Source: Rhea pennata (taxonomy: Eukaryota > Chordata > Aves > Rheiformes > Rheidae). Taken from it: 64,000 bases of DNA. Numbering within the stretch: the first letter of the stretch is position 1; each line of letters starts with the position of its first letter. The stretch is taken from positions 7,614,458 through 7,678,457 of the forward strand of contig NC_084672.1 of assembly GCF_028389875.1 (NCBI RefSeq), read 5' to 3'. A program made the position numbers and the translations under genes. Positions 48,221-60,262 of this stretch are shown piece by piece. The notes under the pieces were generated by a model that saw nothing but the letters and a program-made list of their open reading frames with translations, searched no databases and had not been told where the DNA came from.

Positions 48221-48739
48221 CTGCTGAGGCCTCATCTGGAGTATTGTGTCCAGTTCTGGGCTCCCCAGTACAAGAGAGACATGGAGCTACTGGAGAGAGT
48301 CCAGTGTAGGGCTACAAAGATGATCAGAGGGCTGGAGCATCTGCCCTATGAGGAACAGCTGCGAGAGCTGGGCCTCTTCAGCCTGGGGAAGAGAAGACTG
48401 AGGGGGGATCTTATCAATGTGTACAAGTACCTGAACGGAGGGTGTCAAGGGGACGGGGACAAACTCTTTTCAGTTGTCCCGTGTGACAGGACAAGAGGCA
48501 ATGGGCAGAAATTGAAGCACAGGAAGTTCTGCCTGACCGCGAGGGGGAATTTCTTCACTGTGAGGGTGACAGAGCACTGGCACAGGTTGCCCAGAGAGGT
48601 TGTGGAGTCTCCTTCTCTGGAGATATTCAAGGCCTGCCTGGATGCAACCCTGTCTGACATGCTCTAGGTGACCCTGTTGAGCAGGGAGGTTGGACTAGAT
48701 GATCTCCAGAGGTCCTTTCCAACCTTACTGATTCTATGA
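48221..48739 (+). mobile_element. CR1 LINE, 5'-truncated 3' end
   Basis: An open frame from 48221 to the TAG at 48665-48667 encodes the C-terminal end of the CR1 reverse-transcriptase protein: [80 protein letters not shown] and a short tail. After the stop comes the typical CR1 3' UTR (GGTTGGACTAGATGATCTCC, TCCTTTCCAACC) and the terminal ATTCTATGA at 48731-48739, in one copy. CR1 elements are usually 5'-truncated and lack target-site duplications, as here. About 148 codons are free of stops and frameshifts, so the copy is not very old. Its strand is opposite to SV2B. Confidence 0.95.
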
Positions 48740-49777
48740 AGGGAAATACTAAGTTTGAAAATTAGGCTTTTACAGTAGCTCACAAATTTGGGGATAGAAC
48801 TGGATGTGGTATGAACACCAGTAGTTCAGTTATTTTTGATTGAGCTATTCTGATTCACATGAAGTAAGAATCTGTCCATAGCACTCTAGTGCCATTACGC
48901 TTTTCCGTACTGGGTAACACTGTATAAGCTTCTATTCAGTACAAATAAAAATAGCAAAGTAGGTATAGAAAGGTGAAGAGAAAGCAACATCTGATATGAA
49001 TGCGGATCAAGAGTGGGAGTCATTTTAAAAAGAAACATTACAGTTGCATCTTGTTTGAATTCTGATGATTCTAGAAATGTGGTTGAAGGAACAGAGATTC
49101 TCAATATCCACTGCTCTTTGTCACAGTAGAAGTAGTTTTTCTATACACACATTATACTTGAAGTTTTGTTTTATTGTTCCTGTTAGAGCCATGATCTGAT
49201 CAAAGCACACAAAGAAACAGGCACAGAAAGATGGTTTGTCTTTGGTTCTTGCTGTAGTCTTCTGCATTAAGGACATGCAAAAGATAACTAAAAGATGAGG
49301 TATTGTCTTGATGCAATGACTAACCCATGAGACTAGAAAGCCTCCTATGCTATGCAGGAACATACATCATAAACCCCAAGGTCTGGTGCAGATTTTTTGC
49401 CTCCCCCATCCATAGAACATTGTGGCAAATTTCTAATTTCCAGCACATCAGGCCCTAAAATACTATTACCTTATGTGATGGTGACTTTCACAGCACTGTG
49501 GGATGATCTTAACTTGTAATTCACTATGTTATGTTTTGAGCTGAGTGACAGAAAGTCCCCTAGATTGGTAAAGAGAGATTGTACTTCAAAGTCTGCTATT
49601 TTGGTGCAGGTGCTTTAAAGGACATATCTAAGACAGTATGTGCTGCAGCAAGCTGGCACAGTGAATATGCAGCAAATGAAACAAGGAACAAGCATCAGTC
49701 AAGTAGAATTAAACAGCACTCCTAAAGTTAAGGGCACAGAAAAGTAAGCTGAGTGTTCATGAGATACAGAGAAGAGT

Positions 49778-49811
49778 GTTTAACAGTAGGAGTTGTTTAA
49801 CAGTAGGAGTT
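49778..49811 (+). repeat. 17-bp perfect tandem duplication
   Basis: GTTTAACAGTAGGAGTT occurs twice without a gap. A recent small slippage or duplication is the simplest reading. Confidence 0.95.
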
Positions 49812-50699
49812 GGAAAGCAATGGCTTAGTGGCATAAAGCTATATAAGGAGGGACAGACTACACATTAGGATTCCAGGGAAAGGCCATAAAAGGTCAAATT
49901 GACAAGCTGAATATAGATAATGAGTTGAGACAGATGGTATAAAAGTATGGCAGCTAATAAATAATGAACAAACTTGCATGAAGAAGCAAAAGGAAGGAAA
50001 AATCACAGCTGAGAGCTTAGTCAGAAGGGAGGAGGTGAAGGGGAAAAGAACGAAATCATGGATGATGGGTAGAGAATCACAGCAGGAGAACTAGTGGGAG
50101 AAGAGAGTGTCTGCTTTCAACTGCCAGAGTTTTGCGGTGATGATAATTTACCCAAAGGCAACTTAAAAATGCATATGCCTGAACTGGAATTTGGCCAGCT
50201 TATTGAGGTTAAAAATCTTCTCTGTGAGAAAAGACTCTTGGTCTCTAAACTCCTCTTAGATACCTTTTCTCCCTTTTCCTTCTCTCCCATTATCATGGTA
50301 TCTAGGCAATGCTCACAGTTCCTCTGTTTAAGACTCCGCCTTAACATTTGCACTCAGCTGTCTTTCATATTATGATCAAGATAAAGTTGAGGACTGGCAC
50401 CCCACAAATCTTTTCCTCATGGGGAGTCGAGCTGGATCTGAGGCACAAACCCTGACCTGGATATCAATGTCCCAATATAGATGTAACCCAAGAATCTTTC
50501 CTAAGGTCACCCATGTCAATGGCAAACATCCAACCCATGTTTCTCTCGTGTCCTGTCTTTCTGAAGATCATAGAGAGCTAAAATCTCCAAGTCTTTAATT
50601 CCTATTAACAAAACCAACATCTCATTGAACCTGGCAGTATAAACTAATAGGCAATTTAATGTAGGTTCAGAAACAATAGTGCCCTGGTGTCGTCTAACA

Positions 50700-51010
50700 A
50701 GGTTGAGGGTCTCCATGTCGATTTGCCCTTGGACAGCTTATTAGGCCTAACCTTATTGGGCTTGGAGACCCTGACAAGTTCCTGGAGATGTGTTAGCAGT
50801 AACCTCGGAAGCAAACTGCCTGCAATTCAGCAAATTCTGTCGGTGTCAGACAGCAACCGTGCCTGATTAACAATGAGCTGTGTAGCTTATTGGCAAAGAT
50901 GTGCCTCTAGCTGTAAAGGGGACTTTTATTTCATCACATTTGCGGTCTGTGTTATTAAATAACGAGCCACTCAATTAACTAATTCATTAATACATGGCTG
51001 CGATGAATAG
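50700..51010. promoter_or_regulatory. candidate conserved non-coding element
   Basis: No reading frame or repeat explains this stretch. It holds dense homeodomain and SOX-type words: ATTAACAATGAG, TTATTAAATAACG, and CAATTAACTAATTCATTAAT. A perfect 10-bp inverted repeat AGGGTCTCCA (50706-50715) / TGGAGACCCT (50763-50772) flanks a 10-bp palindrome TTAGGCCTAA (50741-50750). The vocabulary is typical of developmental enhancers. Function is inference. Confidence 0.35.
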
Positions 51011-54000
51011 ATTTGCTCCACTGACAGAAGCATGAAAGCAGATGCAACCCTGAGTGATTTCTAAATTTTGCTTTCTCTCAAAAGGGAATTTTATCTGAGT
51101 AAGTATCTTTATTAAATACCTCATTTTTTTATTGCCTCTTCCTAATAGAGCAGTTTGCTGTGTCCATTTCCCCCAGCACTCCCTGCTCCTATCCTTCCCA
51201 TCTTTCTTCTGCTGACATCAGAAGCTCCCCCCTCTCTTTGGCTCCATAAAGTCAACGTGTCTCTAGTGTAGTTGTCCCACAAAGTTACACTTTCCCAAAG
51301 TTGCCACAGTGCTGTGGACAGGATGCATTTGATTCCTATCTCAAACAGGAAACAACTGTAGTGTTTTAGGTACTGAACAGCACTGTCAAACTTCCCCATG
51401 AACAGGATACAGGAGGACAAAATCATACTATGTATCTCATAACAGCCATTATAGAATTTTCCCTTGTTTTGTTCTAGAGTTTTGGTTCATGTTAAGGATG
51501 GTTTTGACATGGAGATTTCCGCAGGCTGAGAGCACTCCTTGTAAGGAATGGTTCCTGCTGTTGGGAACAGACTTTTCCTAGCCCAAGATGCTCAGGCATC
51601 AGTCTCTAGAGACAGTTGCTTGCCAGTTCCAGTGAAGTGTACCAAGGCACCAGCCACCCCAGAATTCAAATCCGTTCCAAGAAATCCTCTGTGCCTCAGC
51701 CTGTCGCAGTCACAGCCAACCTTATGCTTCCGTAATGCTCTTCAATGGATTTGTCTTTTTTGTTTCTCTGCAGGGCTGCTTGACCCTAAAGTTTTACGAA
51801 ACACAGTTATTACAATGCTAAGATTTCAATCAAAGAAGAGGGCTAGTTCTCAGCCTAAATTCAGTCTCTTTCCTTTCTACACAAGCCCTCTGATACCATT
51901 GTTTTTCTGGCCACAAGAGCTTTCAAAATTGCAAATACACTATTCATTATGCACCTTGCCTGCGGAGAAATACAAGTGCAAACAGCAGCAGATTTAAAGA
52001 GATGTTCACTCTAAAACTCCTTTCAAGGTTATTTAGCAGGAAAAGTACTGGAGCGAGTGCTTTTGCTACATCTATTTTCATAGCATTTTGATATGCCTAA
52101 TCATTTCTGGATACAAGACAGGGCTGAGAAGACCTGAGTTTTGTACTATCCAGGATCATTTAACAGATTCTGCTATGTGGTTATCAAATTCACCATGTGC
52201 GTTATATATACCACTGCAGCGTAAACAAAATGTACTTACAAAGCAATACTTCTTTTTTTCTGGCAATAAGTGACTTCCATAGCCTCTCCTAGCTGAGAAC
52301 TGCGCTTCATATGTCTCAGATGGCCAGATCCTTGAAGAATCTGCTTTTGCAACAAGTATCTTGCAGAAAATCACAAAAATAGATTTTTTTTTTCACTGAC
52401 TAAACATGCAAACTAAATTTGCCATAGGGCTTGGAATATGTTGGCACTGACTTAAAGGATAACACAAGACCTCACATACAGTGACGTTAAATTTATATTT
52501 TATATCCATATGGAGGCTTTCAAATCAAAAGGGCCTCTGGCACTTTCTGTACACTATATAGCAGAAAAAGAGTGCAGCTACTTTAAGAACACTTAGTGTA
52601 GGCTGCCCCAAAGCAGGGAAAGGTGGATTATTCGGGATATTTCTTCCCAAGCATCTCATATTCCTTTCTTCTTATTATTGATAATTTTAGGATATCTCTT
52701 TGGATGTCATTCTTTAGGACAACTCTTTGCTAGAGCAGCTCATTTATACAGGACCTTAAGCCTGGACAATGTCCTGACTGACCAAAGTCCTGTGGTTTTC
52801 CACCTTGCTATAGGTTGTCTGCTGTGTTACTGTCTTCTAAAACAATATTCACCCCTCTGTTGAACAGATGAGAAAATGGAAGGAAAGAGAAAACCACCAA
52901 AATAAGGAGCACATACTGCGGACCCAGAGAACAAGAGAAAACAACCACAGGATACAACGTATAGCAAAGGAGCTAGGACAAGGAGATGGATGTGGGAGTG
53001 TGGAGGACAGAAAGGAAGGGAGAGGAAAAGGCATAATAGCAGCTGTACTACCCAGGCTTGGAAATTAATGTTGCCTTTAGCTGGTAAAATTTCCAAAATA
53101 AGTGTAATTAGGCATGCCACTATAAAGCAGTGAGAAGGCTGTGCATTTAGCTCCCGAACAGCCTAATGAACTTCTGTGTTCAGGTTGGACATTAATGATG
53201 AATAGTCTTCACCTCCAAATATTAATAGCTACAATACATCACCAGCATATACCACCATAGTTCATGTGTATGTGGAGAGAAAATCCTCAAAATCACTTAT
53301 CGAGGCAGGAGATGGATTTAGCTATTATTTATTGCTTAGTATGACTCATGCTTGTGGGTAGGGTGCAACAGTACAGATGGGAGTTAAAGTCAAATTGCCA
53401 TCAGTGTAATTTATGCCATAAGAGTTGAAGTCTAACTATTTCTGCTTATGTTTTACATATAATTCTTCTGTACAATATGAAAAGGCTAAGAAAAATGAAA
53501 ATATATACCAGTGTAGCTATTTGTCAGGACTTAGGCAGGTTTGATCAGAGGAAGGATGGCTGAATGTCTTGGGCAGCATTAGGAATTGAGTATAATTTTC
53601 TGTAATGCCACAGATTGCCTGGTTAAACTTAGAGAAGACATTTAGTCATTCTTTTCCATATGTTAAATAGCTCTAAGAACTTACTTTCCCTACCTGTCAG
53701 AGATTTCATAAGGATAAATACATCCATAACTGAAAAATGAATCTTGTAGTTTCTGATGGAGAGTTCAAAAGTTTCATTTTATGGTCTTTAGAAAGTCCTT
53801 GCCAGGACTACTGTGGTTTTGAAATTATCCTCACAAGGACACTGTGTCTCACAAATGTGTCTCAGATGTGCTGGTTTTAATCAGAATCAATGACACTTCC
53901 AGCCTGTTTCATACATGTGCTTCAGTTCCTCTTCTTACTTCAGCTCTGCCTGACAAAGATATGCTAAAAAAACAGATAATATTCATCAGAACCCCAGAAA

Positions 54001-54449
54001 AGGGAAAGGCAGCTGGGAGAGATCTTGAAACTCTGGAGTCCCTATGGACATTGCAGTCAGACTCTTCCGACTGTTCATACATGATAGCCCATCTCTAGAG
54101 ATGATATCCTCACATGTCCTCATTCTCTTAATATTAGTCAACAAATACTAAAATAAAGGCCCGTTTCATGACCTGAAATGCTTGCAGCATGACCAAAGCA
54201 TAGGGAAGAGACAATTCTCAGCTTCTCAGAAGTCTTTGTAGGCTGCAAAGGTGACTGGAAATGACCTTACAGGTCCAAATTGTTTGCTTTAAAGAAAGAA
54301 CAGAGAAGAGTGATTAATACAGTGACCAAGTTTAGGGTTCAGGACAGAAGCAAGTCCTTCAGGCAATGTTCTAGCCACCAGTCCATCTCATTTCATTACA
54401 TAATTTTCTTAAATAACTGCAAGGAAACATAGTGAAGTGTCAGCTCTTT

Positions 54450-54620
54450 CCATGGTAATAAAAGCAGGGTTAAGTTGTTATTAACTGAGTTTAAATTAAT
54501 TGTAATTAATTGTGTTGAAAGACTTGTTATTAATAGGGGGTTTAATTACTTCTGAACTGAAGACAGGTTCTCCCAAATCTTCATTATTGTTATCATACTC
54601 TAATTATGTGAAGGGGACTC
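54450..54620. promoter_or_regulatory. candidate homeodomain-rich regulatory element
   Basis: Repeated TAAT/ATTA cores lie within 170 nt, including a perfect 10-bp tandem AATTAATTGT (54494-54513), GTTATTAACTGAG, TTATTAATAG, TTTAATTAC and CTAATTATG. No coding or repeat explanation was seen. Function is inference. Confidence 0.3.
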
Positions 54621-57600
54621 AAGCAGGGTTGGGATTTGAGTTGGGATTAAAGTGAACCAGCCAAAGTAGCAGCACTGGCATTCTCCAGTCAATGTGCAGG
54701 GAGAGCAGTTTTCACCATCCTCTGGCTGGGCTTGCCCCTTTTGCTAGGTACTGAAATGAGGGGAATCCTCCTCCCCTCCCAAAGTCAGTATTTTCATTTG
54801 AGCTCAAGCCTGCAGAGGGGCTGTAAAGGAGAAATTCCAGCTGAAGCAAGCTTCATGGAAGAATATGTCCCTTAGCAAGATTTAAGAAGCTACCACAGAA
54901 GAACTCACCATCTTCCTCTCTTGTGGGAGTCAATGATATAGAGTATCCCACTGCCGCCATCACCATGTGCTCTGTGGCATATCACCAAGAGATCAGGCTT
55001 GAGGCCAAGAGCCTGCTGTGCCTCTCCAGCAGGCACATATGCAGTCGCTTGGCCTCCACTTCTAATTAGCCTGCTTGCAAAAACAACTCAGCACAAGTTA
55101 TCTGGCACCAGGAGACCCTCCCCACTTCGTGCCTCTGTAAAACTCAGCTGGAGCATGGCTTTTCTTCTGTCCGATGTTTCGTGGGGTGGTGGTGGGCAGC
55201 TGCATTTGACCCCTTCTGAGGATCCGACTTCCCGTCAATGTCCAGATGTGCTGAGATCAAACCGCCCCAGGCTTTTCAGGGCTACTTTGCCCGTTGTTTT
55301 GACTGTCATTTTGACAGTCTCAAGATTTAGGAGAGAGAGCTGTGCTTGGTGTACCATACAGCCAGCCACAATAGGCTGTAAAGACCATGGAAAGCTATTC
55401 TTGAAAAGCCTGGTAGGGTCTGCTCACAGGATTCAGGATTTGGGTCTATATATAGCCATCACTCCCTGCAGCAGTGTGCCTCCACCTGGCTTCTGATGAG
55501 CAAGTGAGTGGGAACAGTTCTTATTTTCTGCCAGTGCTTGAGGACAAACTCCTGAATCCAGCAGAACATGCAGGCCAGTGCATTTTGAAGTGTGTTACTC
55601 GCACTTACTCCTACTGCTGATACTACTCCTTCCCACCTAGCTTTACAGATCACATCCAGCACCACTGTGCAAAGCTCAATTTTCATTCTTCACTTCAACC
55701 ATAAGTCAGCTGGCAGCACTTCTGCAGGGTGGTGCAGCACCTGTCCTTCCAAGGCTGGGTCAAGTCACATATGGGCAGGCAGCCCTGGTGGCCACCAAAG
55801 CTGTGTGTCCCCTACCCCGTGCCAGGCGGAAGGGAAGACTTGCAAAAGCAACAAGTTCAGTAGGAAGTCTTCATGTGTATCAGCCTTCCTCATCCCTAAT
55901 GTGGGCTCTGTTTTCAAGCTTGCTCTGTGACAGGAAAAGTATTTACTGCCACAGGGAAAAAAAGAAGTTTGTCTCTTTGTCCTAAGACAGTGAACGAGAT
56001 AGACTTGCTTGCTTTCTCAAAACAAAAGACCACGGGACGTTCAGGAAACTAGAAAGACGAGAGATTGAAATGGCACACAGGGAAATCTCTGCCTACGCAT
56101 TAACCTGGGGAACTCCTTGCATAACACCAAGGCTGCAGCAGGACTGACAGCGGGGACTGATGTGTCTGAGGGGAAGGGGAAAGTTCAGTTTCACTTGACT
56201 CGATATTTGCTTTTTATACTAGGAGAAATAAGTTCTTCTGCTTCAAGACATCAGTCAAACATCAACAGAACTTCACTCTGGAGTAGGTTATTCTGTAACT
56301 GTCTACTGAGGAGTTTCTTGCTTGTGTTTACTGCTGTCCACTGTCAGAGAGAGGATCCTGGGCTAGAGAGATTCCTAGAGAGATCCTGGGTAGCAATAAC
56401 AGAAAGGCTGTAAAACAGCATCCCCTTGACCAGCTAAATCAGGGCTATTCATGCAGAAATGACCCCAGAGACAGTGCTGTCAGACTAAGCGGCTTTTGCT
56501 CCTGAAAGGGAGAGAGAAATACAATCTGTCACATCCTGAGTAGGTCTAAGATAAAATAAATCCAAGACTTTTGCTGAAAGCAGGAATCTTGGATGATATA
56601 CAGAGAGAAAGCAGCCCAGCAATGGAGTGTGAGAACAGATGTCCTCTAGATGATGAGGCTGGAGGGAATTAGCTGGGAAATTTCCAGAGGATAATGAATA
56701 CTTCAAGACAGATGGCTCTAGTGACACTTCAGAAGGAGGAGGATAAAATATCACAGGTGAAGCAAGTGGCAGGAATGAGATGATGATCAGAAGTTATTTA
56801 TCGAAGTGTAACATCAGACTTACTTGAAGGGGATCCAAGGAACAGCCTGCAGACAGCGAGTGGATATAAAGCCTTTAGTCTAAAGCAGACTGGCTGGGGG
56901 AAATGACTGGTCTTTGACAGCACTATAGTGACCTGAGCAAAATCTGCTGGTGGCTGTAACATCATTTCGGTTGCTTAAGGATAAGTAGCCAGAGCACTGA
57001 AATCTACAGTACCAAGACTACAGTAGCACCACTCACAACAGGCCTGGAAGAAAGGGCAAGATCTGGGGAGTCCCCTCTTGCTTGAAAGAGATTCCTGGAA
57101 GGAAGTAATGGTAGGAAGAGAAATATGGGCTCATGATTAACACACCAATTTAGGACTTTTTATATGTAAAGTCCTTTCTCTGCAACAGAATTTCTGTAAG
57201 GCACTGTGTGACCACTAACTCTGCTTTACTCCCCATTTTTTAGAATGGAAATGACTGAAGCCTACTTCCCAAATATGCTGTGTAATGCCTGGGAACAGAG
57301 GCTGGCAATGTTGTATCTTGGCTGGACAGCACCTGAAAGGTCGCAGCATGTGGAAAGTGGTATACCTGTGCTGTAGAAGAAGTCGTTTTGAAAACCTGTA
57401 AAGTTAGTGCTTTGCTTGAGCAGTTCAGTTTTTAGCTTTGCTGCAAGGCACAGATAGGTAGCAAGGACAGCTCCCAGTATCTGTAATTCCTGCACACATG
57501 GGAACCATAAATGGATCTAGCTGATGGGCTCAGAGCAGTGAGCAACACTCATTGATGTGTCAGTCATGTTTTGAGCTTAATGCTGGAAAAAGGCCAAGCA

Positions 57601-59443
57601 CAGTTTGCCTCTATTCAGCAGTAAATGGGTTTGCTGCTGTGATTGGGATGAGATGGGTTTTGAAACTGGTCTGTGGAAGGAACTTTTATTTCTGAGTGAA
57701 ACGTATTTCTTGCTTCCTCATGGAAAATCTGAGGATCAGACGTGCATTGGAGAATGGAGGCATACATCATTACTAATAAACCATGACTGGAGCTAGGCCC
57801 TGCCCAGATCTCCAATTCTGCTGTACTGGTGCCCAAACTTTCTTCTGAGCTTGGCCCAGGGCCTTTAATGGTGACACTCACAGGCCACATGTGACAGCTC
57901 TCCCCAACACAACACATGCCCCATAAATCCAGGGCTTGCTGCAAATGGCATTTGTTGAACTGGTAAAGGAGGCTGGGTCTTAGCAAGGGCATCTCATCTA
58001 CTCCAGCTATGGATTGCTGGGAAGGCACTCCAAGCTAGACCTTCCTCAAGGTACCCAGCCAGACATCTTGCAATTGCATCAGCACAGCATCTCAGTGTAT
58101 TCAGCCACACTCTGACCTACCCCAGCAGGAGACAGAGCCAGAGATGAGTTCAGGTTCACAGCCATCCAGTTGTCACAGCTTTAACTGTTTCCTGAGAGTC
58201 TGCCCAGCTGTTTTCATCAAGACTCTCATTCCAAGGTTGTTGGAAATTTAGGCTCTGCAGGAGATCTCTGTTCTGCAACAGCTGCACAGAATAGATTAAT
58301 TTGGGTTCCCAGAATTTGATACATGGTTTTGGTTTCATATGCTGAGACTGGGCAGAACCAATTCCTTTTTTACTGCAATGTCGCCTGGCTCCATGCCCTC
58401 AACCTTTGCTTTGGGGGCAAGACAGACAAAGTTATACAGTGCTGTCCACTTTCAAAGAACTTTTGCTTCCACTCAGGCAGAGCAGACTGCCGGTTAGACA
58501 TGCCTCTGAATATGCTCCAGCCTTCTGCCTCTCATGCTGTGGATTCTCAGATCGATTTGTTACCGTGTTTCATATGTTTGTACCCTTCAACTGAAAATCT
58601 ATTTAACCACCAAAAATATTAGGCTATCCAAAGGAGCCAGAAATTGAGAAGGTTGCAGACTTTCCCTGTTCACAACAATGCACAGCAAGTCTTTTCTCTG
58701 GGAAATAGTTCCACTTACTTCTATTGAAATGAGCCTTTCAACTTGTTTGAAACTGAGAAAGTATTTCTTTAAGAGGGTCCCCACTCTGCTCCTATGTGTC
58801 AGACTATTATGAAGTCAGAAGGAACTCCACTGTGGTCAAATACGGGCACCAGCACATATGCTGCCCAGTACTGTGGACTGCAAAACACAGCGGGGCTTAG
58901 TGAACCCAAGTTCATCCCCGATGTTTGTGCATCTTAAGCTCAAGGGTGCCCCAGTGCTGTTCCCCTGGACTTGCACCCATTTCTGCCCAATGTCATTGTG
59001 GGTGTCCACCTCTCCCTGGAAGCCTATCCAAGGTTGCACCGCTCTCAGTACAGGCAGGGAATTTTTGCTTGAGTCTTCTTCACACTTCTCCCATCTGGTC
59101 TGCTTTGCAGTAGGGAAGTGCTGCCCACAGGTCTCTGCAGTGGAAGGGTTCCCCTGCAGCATGACATCATGGAGAGAGCTCGCTTGGCTCATGAGCAGCA
59201 CTAATTTTTTTTCTGGTAGAGTAACCCTGGCTGCCTGGTGGAGGCAAACTGCTGATCTTTATGTTCAGCACCCTCAGCACCTCCCCCTAGCCACAGATTA
59301 GATCCATCTCAGAGTCATTTTAACACTAGCTGACAAATTGCCCGCTGTGCTGTTACAGATGGCTGAGACACTGCTGACTTTCTCTGCTGGAAGATGACAA
59401 AGCTTTCCTGCCCTTCCTGGTTCCTTTCTAGTTCAGTCATTCT

Positions 59444-59474
59444 ATGTGTGTGTGTGTCGGGGGGGGGGGGGGGG
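59444..59474 (+). repeat. TG repeat followed by G16
   Basis: About seven TG units, then C and sixteen consecutive G, then T-rich sequence. It is a likely polymorphic and error-prone site. Confidence 0.9.
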
Positions 59475-60235
59475 TTCTTTTTTTCAGCACATTCAATACA
59501 ATTTTAAGGAATTTGTTAGCCACGTTGAACCATGCTGCTGGTCCATCTCTCCCTGAGCCCGAGGCTACTGATGACTAGTATTTGGTACTTCAAAGGGTGA
59601 TAAAAAATGTTCATGCTTTACTTGCCCAATAAGGCTGCATATGAGGTGAGAGATGGAGCATCCAAACCAGCCCCCAGAGCTGATCAACTGTCTGTGAATG
59701 GTAAGATCTGATGATATTTAATTAGGTTCATAATTACAATGGTTATTAGCAGTCATAGAATCGCCAGGCTTTGGATCCCAGAGCAATGAGAGCTGCAGAT
59801 TTCATAGATATGCATTGCACAGATAAACATTATTATTCCTTTGGCTTGATCCCAACTAGAAGAATATCATGCTGCACTAAAAATGGCTGAAGATTTACCT
59901 CTGATGTGTCATTTGTTCTTTCCACAAAAGCAATATAAAGAAACCACATACACACAGTTCAGTTTCAAATAGCAATCAAGACTCACAGTATCTCAAATCT
60001 AAATTCAAAACAAGCAAAAATTGTGAACACCATTAGAAAACCCACAGATTACTTTAAAAAACACAACCTTATTTCTATATTCTGCATCCTTTCTAAAAAT
60101 ACAGCTCTACTGATATAAACGGACATTATTTCTTCTGCATGATTCTGACTAAGAGAGCCCAGCAAACAGGCAACCTACTGGAAACCAGAGGAATAACCTT
60201 GAATGTTAAAAATATGACTCTAAAGTGTTTTCTCC

Positions 60236-60262
60236 TTCTTGCTTGCTTACTTACTTGCTTCA
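60236..60262 (+). repeat. CTTG/CTTA tetranucleotide repeat
   Basis: CTTCTTGCTTGCTTACTTAC followed by TTGCTTC: six to seven imperfect four-base units. Confidence 0.85.

Noticed and set aside
54999..55496. 165-codon plus-strand open frame
   Set aside because: No recognisable domain, no flanking splice sites of quality, and no upstream promoter-like sequence.
58858..59301. 147-codon plus-strand open frame overlapping a 121-codon minus-strand frame
   Set aside because: Both strands are open at once, which points to chance composition. Nothing in either translation is recognised.
59753..59762. TCATAGAATC, resembling an inverted CR1 terminal repeat
   Set aside because: The adjacent sequence does not continue into CR1 3' UTR.
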